Source: Misgurnus anguillicaudatus
Lineage: Eukaryota > Chordata > Actinopteri > Cypriniformes > Cobitidae
Assembly: GCF_027580225.2 (NCBI RefSeq)
Contig: NC_073358.2
Location: forward strand, 26,438,501 to 26,502,500
Length of the DNA stretch: 64,000 nt
Direction of reading: 5' to 3'
Positions 54,974-64,000 of the stretch are shown here, in pieces (the first letter of the stretch is position 1; each line of letters starts with the position of its first letter). A model generated the notes under the pieces. The model saw only the letters and a program-made list of their open reading frames with translations. It had not been told where the DNA came from and ran no database searches. A program made the position numbers and the translations under genes.

Positions 54974-57002
54974 TGGCCAAAAATGGCCAAGTTTATAAGT
55001 GATGCCACTAATTTGGGAAAACACACACACAAAATGACCGATTTTCAATATAAAAAGTGATTGTGGACTGGATTTTCTTTTAGCTTTTTCACAGTCTTGG
55101 GAATGCCAAAGATTAGTAAAAACATTGGCTTTGATGCATTTTTAGTTTTTGTGCAGCATCAGATTTTATTTTTTCTCCCTCATTTATTGTTTGTGGCCAT
55201 TTTTTCCCAATTGACTTCCATTATAACCACATTTTTTGATTGCAGAGCCATGATATTTTTGATTCTTTGTGGTTTTACCTTAAAGAGGTAACATTTGTGA
55301 TTTTTACTGTTGATCACCATGTGGCACCATTAACCCAGTGATTTTGTGTGTTTTTTTCTCAAATCAGTGGCATCACTGGCAATTAAAGAGTTAAAATCAT
55401 GACATTTTTGTAAACATTTGGTAGTTTTGATCAGTGCTGAGGTTGATTAAAAGATTTATGCAAAAAAATTTAAACAAATATTAACCTGATACATTTTTAC
55501 AGCCGTTTAATTTAGTGGCCGCTAATAACAAGTAAGGGTAGTGAATTGGTACAAGGCACAAGGATTAAAAAGTTACCCAGTTCCAACTAAAAAAACATAT
55601 TGTTGTTTCATATTAACACATATTTCCAATTTCTATTTGGTCTGGTGTAAAATTGACGTATAATTCTTGAAAACGCAAACAATTTAGCTTATATCTACAC
55701 CTTTTGGATGGCTAAAACAGGTGCCCTGTTAAATATAATTTAGTCCCATCCATATTTAGCAATCCCTATGATACTCCTATTACTATCCGGAGAACAGATT
55801 ATTTTAGTACTGGCTTTGAAAGCATCAGAAAAACAGCTGACCCTGGCGCCATGGCAGAAAATATGTATTCTATTTTAACTTTGTTGAAACTGCATATACA
55901 GTATGGAAGAAACATACTAGTTAAATATGGAGAATTCGGAAGACAAGCTATACTGTATTAAATACAGTAGTAACAGTTCACGAACAGACATGTAGTGTAC
56001 ATACTGTACGCAAAGCATATCAGAAAAACTGAACTTATGCCCTCTAGCTTAAAGCAGCACATGGACAACATTCCTCTCATTGATCTCTGGGAGCCAGAAG
56101 TCTGGTCAGTAATGACCGTAGTAAAGTCACCATGGATTGGCCTATATTTTACAGGCAAATGTGATACCGCTGGCCAGATATTTGTGACTTCATAAAGGAA
56201 ACAGCTAGCACTTATACAGTATATCTCACATGTCTTGTGCTGTATTTAAGGACCAGGGCTACAGCAATACTGCAGGCTTGCTTCAAAGAGCATTTCTAAA
56301 TATGAGAACGCCTACTTGGACAAACCCTATAAAAAGAACCACAAAATATCAGCATAGAGTTTAATGATTGTAAGGCAAATACAAAAATATAAAAAACCTT
56401 TCAGGTATGTTGTATAAAAATGAGATGGTGAAATGATGGCTATTGGTTGCTCAGTTGCATCAAAAATGATCGATAGGTCGATTATAGATAGATAGCAGAG
56501 CTGGATAAATCATGGTGCAACACTGAAAGACAGCATCATGTATATTTTGCCCTGAGCAAAAACCTCAGAGATACACAACAGTAGTCAGGTGCCCAGGGAA
56601 ACAGGAACCAAGAACATTAGCAATGCTAAAAATGTAAATAATGGGCATGTGTTGGTGGAGCAGAGCCAAAGGCTTCAGTGTTAACATCCAGACACACTAT
56701 TAATCTACTGTATACCTCTATCATCATCAATATCCTAGTTGTTTAGCTACATACTATATTAACTTTCTGTTACACTCATACACTGCAGCTTTTCAGCCTG
56801 GGATTAAATCAACGAGACATTATAGATTAACCTTACATATTATGTGCATAGCTTTGGAGAACAGCCTACACAAACAACATAAGCCTTGGTTATCTTCTTT
56901 TAATTATTTCTATACAAAGCACAGAGGCGTAGAAAATTGACCCCTACTTTTTCTAACCTTCTCCAATATCATTCACTGTAGCCCTGCAAGAACACAAACA
57001 AA
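54974..57002. other. Stretch without recognised gene
   Basis: AT-rich unique-looking sequence; nothing delimited. Confidence 0.5.
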
Positions 57003-57010
57003 ATTTGCAC

Positions 57011-57651
57011 TAGAGGTCTTCTCGGGTCCAAAGAAATGTACCCGACCCGAAATGACCCGAATCACTTCATACCCGAACCCGATGTGCTTAAATAAATTTT
57101 TTTTAAAGAAAGACCCGACCCGAGACAAACCCGAGAAAATTAGACCCGAGTCCGACCCGAACTAGTGAAATTTTTTTTTAACCCGACTGGAACCGAATGT
57201 AAACGGCACTGACGTGTGTGCATTCTGCAGACCAACGCGCAGCAGTCAGACAGATAGAAACTCCGGTGGCCTTGCAACCAATTTGGCGAGCTGCTCCATT
57301 CGTTTTACTTTGTTATCTGACGACGACACCAACATAACCGCTAAAATGTACATTTATAATTGACTGACATGTTTGTCTCAATGAAAATGAACCTTCCGAC
57401 AACCACACAATGTCGCAAGCGCTCTTGGCAAACAGATGAGAGGTTTGAAAAGGACATTGACGCACACAGGCGAGAGAGTTCGGGTCTTCTCGGGTCCGTT
57501 CAGAAAAAACACATTCATTTTTAAATTACCCGAGACCCGATGCCGCTATTATTGTACCCGACCTGTGTCCGAGGCACATGTGAAACTTTAAGATCGGTTC
57601 TCGGGTCGGACCTCGGGTTTTCGGATCTAAGTGGACCCGTGAAGACCTCTA
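57011..57651 (+). mobile_element. hAT-like element (641 bp)
   Basis: The ends tagaggtcttctcgggtcc and ggacccgtgaagacctcta are inverted; the 8-bp duplication ATTTGCAC is intact on both sides. Subterminal regions hold many acccga/tcgggt words, similar in style to the remnant near 11107-11360. Confidence 0.93.
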
Positions 57652-57779
57652 ATTTGCACTATACGTTTCATTTCTGTTTGTGTTGATGCTGGGCTTTAGC
57701 ATCAACACAAAGTTACGAAAGTTACGAAGCAGACACATACACAAATTAAAACATGTTTGTCTTTGTTAAGAACACTTTG

Positions 57780-58162
57780 TTAAAGGTGCAGTGTGTAAAT
57801 TTTAGCGACATCTAGTGGTGAGGTTGCGAATTGCAACCAAAGGCTCAGTCCACTGCTCACCCCTTGCTTTTGAAACACATAGAGAAGCTACGATAGCCGT
57901 CACCCAAAAAACATGTTATCGCCAGAAAAAACTAAGTAAAAAAATTTGTCCGTTAAGAGCTTCTGTAAAAACATGGCGACACAAAATGGCAACTTTCATG
58001 TAAGGGGACCCTCGTGTATGTAGATAAAAATGTCTCATTCTAATAATAAACACATAATGGTTCATTATGAAAGGTCTTTATACACCCTGATAATGTAGTT
58101 TTGTATATTATTTTGCATTTCTGTCAAGAGATCGTTCTAAAAATTACACACTGCACCTTTAA
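57780..58162. mobile_element. TTAA-flanked MITE, uninterrupted copy (383 bp)
   Basis: The ends are TTAAAGGTGCAGTGTGTAA and TTACACTGCACC-type complement closing with CCTTTAA at 58162. It is the reverse-orientation, uninterrupted version of the element at 21722-23381. Confidence 0.9.
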
Positions 58163-58264
58163 CTATACTTAAAATATTACTTCAATTGGTGACACTTAAA
58201 AAAAGTTTTTTCCAACTTAAATTTTCTTACTCAAATTTTAAACGTGATTTTAAGGAAAAAATGT

Positions 58265-59309
58265 GAAGAGTTTGGTTCCAAACACAATAAATCCATTTAG
58301 ACTAATTTGGGTAAAATGTGTTTTCTATTCCAAGAAAGTGCCAAGATGAAAACCACTATTTTCTGTTACAAACGTTCCCATAGCATTTTTAGGTTATAAT
58401 AACATAAAAAATTCAAATCCATAATTTGATTTTCAAAGATTTATTATAAAAACTGATTCTTTTTTTCCGCAAAATGCAATAAATCCATGAAAAGTTTTTT
58501 TTTTTTCAAAATGCTATAAATCTATTGAATCAATATATAAATGTGCATTCATCTTTGTCATGTTATATTTATTTACTTGAACAGTGGTATACACGGATTA
58601 AAAAAATAAACATTAATGGCATTAACCAAAACACTTACTTTGTCATATTAAGAACACTGTCATTGCTGCTGTTATACTTGGGACGTCGTCGTTGAACTTT
58701 TTTGATAGCGATCAGCTGTAAAATGTTTTGCTCCTGCTCGACTTTCGTTGACTTCAAGTAAAATAATGGAAAGTTTTTCATAAGATCCCCTGGGGTCAAT
58801 GTGTTAGCATGACAGAAGCTTGATTCTGTCCTGTGAGAACAAGCAACAGCTGGCATTTCTGCTTTGCCCCAGTGCCTCTCAAGTCAATTATTCGATTTTG
58901 ATGGTTTACGTTTCTTCCCTGCCACAGAAAACCACCACAGGTTTATCAATACCATCAAAGTATTCATTTGTTTTTGTTTGTTTGTTGATCCCAAAGTACA
59001 AAGCATATGAGGAAAACTAGGATTCCGTGTGTATTCAACGCGCCACCATCATTGTTTACAATGAGTGGAATGGTGCGTTGTGATTGGTTAAGCAGATTTA
59101 TTCCATTCTGCAGAAAAGGAGGAGTGCCGTTTGTTGCGGTTTTCGAAAAAAGGGAGAAAATATGACAAAATAGAACGCCGGATATCGGATTTTGCGTAAA
59201 ATTAAAAATTGACTTTTTAACCTGATACAGTACTGATTTTGGCAGTAACATTTTTTTTATATTTTTAATAGCATTTTTGGAACGTGTTTTGGAACCAAAC
59301 TCTTCACTC
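58265..59309. mobile_element. Element with gtgaagagtttggttcc inverted ends
   Basis: The left end gtgaagagtttggttccaaa and the right end tttggaaccaaactcttcac are perfectly inverted 20-mers about 1.04 kb apart. No transposase frame seen; class undetermined. Confidence 0.75.
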
Positions 59310-60532
59310 TTCCATTGGTAACACCTTTAAAAAAATTATAAAAAATACTTGACTACAGTCAGACAAGCATGAACTACTAATGGACACCATAAGATGCAGC
59401 GTTATGTACCAGGAGAAACCTATTTCAGGTTATGCAGAAATGTAGGCAGAGGTGCTGTACTTAATTCCAATTAAGTGCCTGTGTAGCAAGTTAATGAGTG
59501 CATGCAAACATAGCACTCTCTAGGGATAAGTTGCTAATAACACTATCCGTCTATCTGGGCAACTCATTAACTTACTGATTTATTTAAATAACTGTAAGTA
59601 AAAGTTTCGTAATTTCAAACGATATGTACAGTAATTCTTTTATAATATTAATTAAAGTTAGGAACTTTATTCATTTACAGAAGTGCTGAGGCAGAACATC
59701 CTCAAATATTTCGACTCTGAATTGCAATCAATTTTTTATGGAGAATGAAAGAGCTGGCAGAATTTCTGATGAAGGAGTGAGAACAACACATAATAAACAT
59801 TGATTAACAAAATGTGCTACCCGATAAATCCTTGAAACATGTTCTCATTCAATCGCTTTTATGAAAATGATCTGCAGTTCACCAATCACGGTCAAGGTTT
59901 AAAGCTGGATGAGCAAACATCAGTCAAGAGGAGCTGACAATGAGAATGTTTATTTAATATGCCAAACTTTTTAATCTAGCCTGGACTCTGGGGAAGGCAT
60001 TAAAGTTTAGTATCAGTTTAAAACAAGAGACAGGCCCTCTAGTTCCCAATAGGTGTACCAAGAATTCAAGGCAATTTTAATATCACTTGTTCTCAGGATG
60101 CAAAAGGCAGGTCATAGTTAGAATTATCCTTTGAAAATACACTCCCTGACCTCAACTCCCTTGCATGGTTCATCAGAGCGCACCTTAATTACTTTGTTGT
60201 GATTGCAGCAATTCAAGCCATAAGAAAGAAACTCTTGACCTTCCCATGAACTTTATTCAAGACAATTTTCTAGAGCTAAGCACACGTTTTTACCACTAGG
60301 AAATTACAAGCAAATACAAAAATGAAAGGGGCAAGGAAGTGAACCTCTGGAAGAGAAAAAACGACTCTAGACAATCTATTTGCCTTTGCTTACTCACAAT
60401 GACAAGCAACAGTTCACACAAAGCAGGTCTATCAGCTTCCCGTGAGAAAGAGACAACATTGACAGTAACACGTGTGGTTCTAAACAGAATTCTCAATTTA
60501 GATGTTTTTCAATATTATACTATGTTTTTACC

Positions 60533-61236
60533 TTAAAGGAAATTCAATTTTCTTAAAAGAAAAATCCAGATATTTTACTCACCACCATGTCATCCAAAAT
60601 GTTGGTGTCTTTCTTTGTTCGGTCGAGAAGAGATTGTGTTTTTTGGGGAGGGCATTGCAGGATTTTTTCTCATTTTAATGGACTTCAATAGACACCAACA
60701 ATCAACACTCAACTCAAAACTCACAGTTTTTTTCAACGGAGTTTCAAAGGACCACAAACAATCCCAAACGAGGCATAAGGGTCCCATCTAGCGAAACGAT
60801 TGTCATTTTTGACAAGAAAAAAAATGCTCTTTTAAAGCACAACTTCCCGTCCAGGTCCAGTCCAGCGCGACCTAACGCAAATGCGTAGTGACGTAGGGAG
60901 GTCACGTGTTACATATATAAAACGCACATTTGCGGACCATTGTAAAAAAATAAACTGACACAAAGACATTAATTGTATCAGTTGACATACAACAACGTAG
61001 AAACGGTCCTCTTTCAACACACTTGTAAATACTGGGGCGGAGTTTCGCGTTCGTCTTCTGTGACCTCTTGACGTCATGACGTATTGCGTGGGGTCACCTG
61101 GCGCATCACGACCAGATCTAGACGAGAAGTTGTGCTTTAAAAGTGTATATTTGTTTTTGTTTTTGTGTCAAAAATGACAATCGTTTTGCTAAATAAGACA
61201 CTTATGCCTCGTTTGGGATTGTTTATAGTCCTTTTA
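60533..61236. mobile_element. Truncated relative of the 17029 foldback element
   Basis: It starts TTAAAGGA and shares ttggtgtctttctttgttcg, gcgaaacgattgtcattttt and the inverted gtcaaaaatgacaatcgttt. The right arm ends early at about tttatagtcctttt, where hAT-derived sequence begins. Confidence 0.8.
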
Positions 61237-61249
61237 TGACTTCTGCCGC

Positions 61250-61916
61250 GAACACACGGTGAACAGCGCTATTTTTAGCCTTTCATTGATAAAACTAAAG
61301 CGGCTTATTACCGCGTAGTTTCATTTTGCTAGCGTGTGAAAGTTACGCGATGTTGTTTCATAAATTGACCCTCAAAGTAATCAGGACAGAAGAGGTCAAA
61401 AGTGAACAAAAGAGACGGATTTCAATATTACAGGTGTAAACGTGAATGTGTCTCTCTCGTCCACATATAATCTCTGCAGTATTTAAGCAGGCTCTCAGTG
61501 ATAAATCTTAGAGCTACACTGAAGTTGGCAGTTTGATAAATGCAAGTTTTCTTTGTGTGCTAAAACGGCACATACGTTCATGTAGATGGCAATACACATT
61601 CTTTTTTTTTGCCAAATAAATGAAAAGCATGTTGAAATCATCAATGTCTTTCCTCTTGCTGTATTATGAGAGACCTCAGAGATGGTCCCATTAATGTGCT
61701 TAAAGTCAAATTCAGTTTGTGCATGATTACATGATATAACTTTTTTAATACTGTATCCTAAATTATGGATAATTAATACATTAATAAGATAATACATTTC
61801 TGGAGTGGTAAAAATGTAAAGAGAAAATAACAACAAGAACCGTACAGAACCAAGAACCGTGACCATAAAACTGTGATACCGAACCGAGGGTTTTGTGAAT
61901 CGTGCCACCCCTAGTT
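61250..61916 (-). mobile_element. Partial hAT element, copy of 46972-48089
   Basis: Reverse complement of the 5' half of the element at 46972-48089, ending at the outer terminus gaatcgtgccacccctag (61916). The other end is missing, replaced by the foldback fragment. Confidence 0.85.
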
Positions 61917-61919
61917 AAA

Positions 61920-64000
61920 TGCAATATAATGTAAAAAGATCAAAGAGTAGAATTGAAACATATTTCAGGTGCCAACACAAAAGACTGGAATCCACTATAG
62001 CAGAGTCATGTAGTTAATCAAATTAAATATTAGCAGATATTATTGAAAAGCCACGAGTCTAATTATTTGATAATAAAATCTGTATCTAAATACCAAATGT
62101 TGACGATCCTATTTCATAATGCATTTCTTGAGATAACTTGTGACCTTTTCGTTACTTTAAACCCTGCTGGAACACAAATACAAAACATCTTATACCAGCC
62201 TAAGGTGTTATGCTGATCTTAGCTGTTTTTTGTCAATTTAATGGGTCTCCAAGCATAGACAAGCTAATCCTCTGTTGATTTGACATGGAAGCCAGCTATT
62301 CTCAGAGCATTATAGTGACCAAAAGTGCCTTAAAACCAGTCAACAGACCAGCAAACCAGCTTAGGCTGGCTGAAGTGTTTGTTTAAGCAGGGAAAATACC
62401 GAGAAAGGCAGTAAAGCATAGCGACATGTGTCAGCTCTAACACTCCTGCTTTAGCATATGTCCCGCGTTGGGATAGTCCCAAAAGCACTCATTGCAGGAT
62501 AAGTGGCTGCCCTCCAGAGAACGCAAGGCATCTTACCCAGCTCAGCCACACAAAACAGCACAGCAATCCACTGGCAACACTTCAAAGCACAGCATTCTAG
62601 TTAGCAAAATCACAGTGCACTATAACAGCAGTCTATATGAGAATTTCACCACCATGTCACCACAATAACAAGTGATAGCAAATGCTAAAAAATCAGTCTT
62701 TATAGAAAGAAAACAACTTGAGTCTATAAAGGTTGAGCATCATGCAATTGGTTGAAACGGTGCTAGGGCACGCTTATTCATCAGGGATCCATTCAGAGAA
62801 GTAATGGCGCCTTCTCGCTGCAACAAATGAAATCAAAGCCAAAGTCAAAAATAGGGACAGAGCCTGGCTAGTGTGCAGAAACCCCTCCTCCACCTTCACC
62901 CAGCTTGCTTTCACAATGCAGAGCCTCCGTGTTGATAATAAATAACTGAATGAATTACTATGAAGGAGTAAAACTGCTATTGGAGATCAAGCTGCTGATC
63001 TACATTGGTGTATTATTAACAGGCTTTGTGGACGCAGGTAATGGGTCTCTGGCATGGATAGCACATCTAAGAACGCCCTTACTCTTTTGAACCTCAGCGA
63101 AAGCCTGGAAAGCAAAGCCACAAACAGGGCTGATCGAGAGGATGGAGGGGCAGGTTTTGGAATGGGGTCAGCTCCTTTACAATGCAGCCAGGGGTTTTAA
63201 CAATAGATGCATTCATGGTGACAAGACGACTCGCTATAGCTGGATTCTGCACATAACTTGCAGTCTCTTTTGGGGTTCACTGTAGGGTAAAAGTGACAAA
63301 AAGCCTCTCCCCTTTTAGCCCCCTGAGACCCTCTCATCTCTGGCACCCACATCCCTATTTCAATAAGTTGCAACAAAAACTTCCCTGGACCACCAAATTA
63401 AGCTAATTTGGAGGATTCACAGCTATTCCGCTCTTGATGTGGTTGTTTTGGAGATAAGAATGTGTGCAAATAATGGTATTGGAATGGCTGTGAATTTTTC
63501 CAGACATGACAAGGTGTGCAGCATTTATGCTTTTATTAAAATGAGCAATATGCATTTGTAATTTTTGCCCTTTTTGAAATGTTCAGGACAAAATATGCAG
63601 TGGTAATTAAATAACACCTCCACCAAAGTCAATTTAAACATCTCATGTGAATTTACCTTTAATAGGTGTTAAAAAATTATGTGAAATGATAATATAAATA
63701 AAAGTAAATAAAATTAAATAAATGTATATTATAATTTTTTTTTTTAAATGTATCATCCTAAACTGTATTAAAGAACACGGCAGGTGTAAATACAAAATAA
63801 ATATAGTGTTTACACATTTTCCATTGTCATATTCAATGTGGGGATCACTTTTAAGCCATTTAAAAAATGTAAACTATCATTTTAGTGAATGTTTTGTTAC
63901 AACACATTTCATTAGTAAAACAAAATTGCATTAAGACAAGGTGCTGACCTGGATCTGACCCCTGCAAAAGAAAGGATATGAAAGAATGAATAGTGTTGTA
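61920..64000. other. Right-hand end of window, no supported gene
   Basis: It lacks obvious complete transposons and holds three weak exon-like candidates (see findings at 62537, 62950 and 63949). A cagcctaaggtgtt/ccagcttaggctgg dispersed fragment lies at 62195-62380. Confidence 0.5.

Overview
The window is a stretch of animal nuclear DNA, most likely from a teleost fish and probably a cyprinid relative. It has short exons with GT-AG introns of several kb, a low-GC background, and a very dense load of small DNA transposons (hAT-type ends, TTAA-flanked foldback elements, a Tc1-like remnant) and tRNA-derived SINE pieces. There are no operons, rRNA genes or CRISPR arrays. Family names for repeats rest on termini and target-site duplications (TSDs), not on database searches.

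The only gene I can support is on the minus strand: an orthologue of FRAS1, the Fraser-syndrome extracellular matrix protein. Thirteen consecutive internal coding exons (1,579 nt, about 526 codons) run from 36308 down to 9482. Every junction keeps the frame. They encode six von Willebrand factor C (VWC) modules followed by the first three furin-like cysteine-rich repeats, the same order as the N-terminus of FRAS1. The signal-peptide exon and the exon that opens VWC1 lie upstream (above 36308) and were not found. The remaining furin repeats, the CSPG repeats, the Calx-beta domains and the membrane anchor must lie beyond position 1.

Layout. 1-9115 is a head-to-tail array of a repeat family I do not recognise, inside the intron after the third furin exon. 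Its units end in a conserved hairpin and carry many close matches to the CTCF core motif. 9482-16053 holds the furin-repeat exons. 20802-25357 and 30073-36308 hold the VWC exons, with introns full of nested transposons. 36309-64000 is a long 5' intron or upstream region with at least ten mobile elements and no convincing exon; three weak exon candidates near 62.5-64.0 kb are flagged.

Points most worth checking: (i) 17 exact same-strand matches to a CTCF core consensus in the first 8.3 kb; (ii) compensatory base changes that preserve the hairpin at the end of the repeat unit; (iii) two array units whose start-to-start spacing differs by exactly three 119-bp subunits; (iv) several natural empty-site/filled-site pairs that date transposon insertions; (v) a tandem NAG acceptor in the second furin exon; (vi) loss of the usual VWC tryptophan in VWC6.
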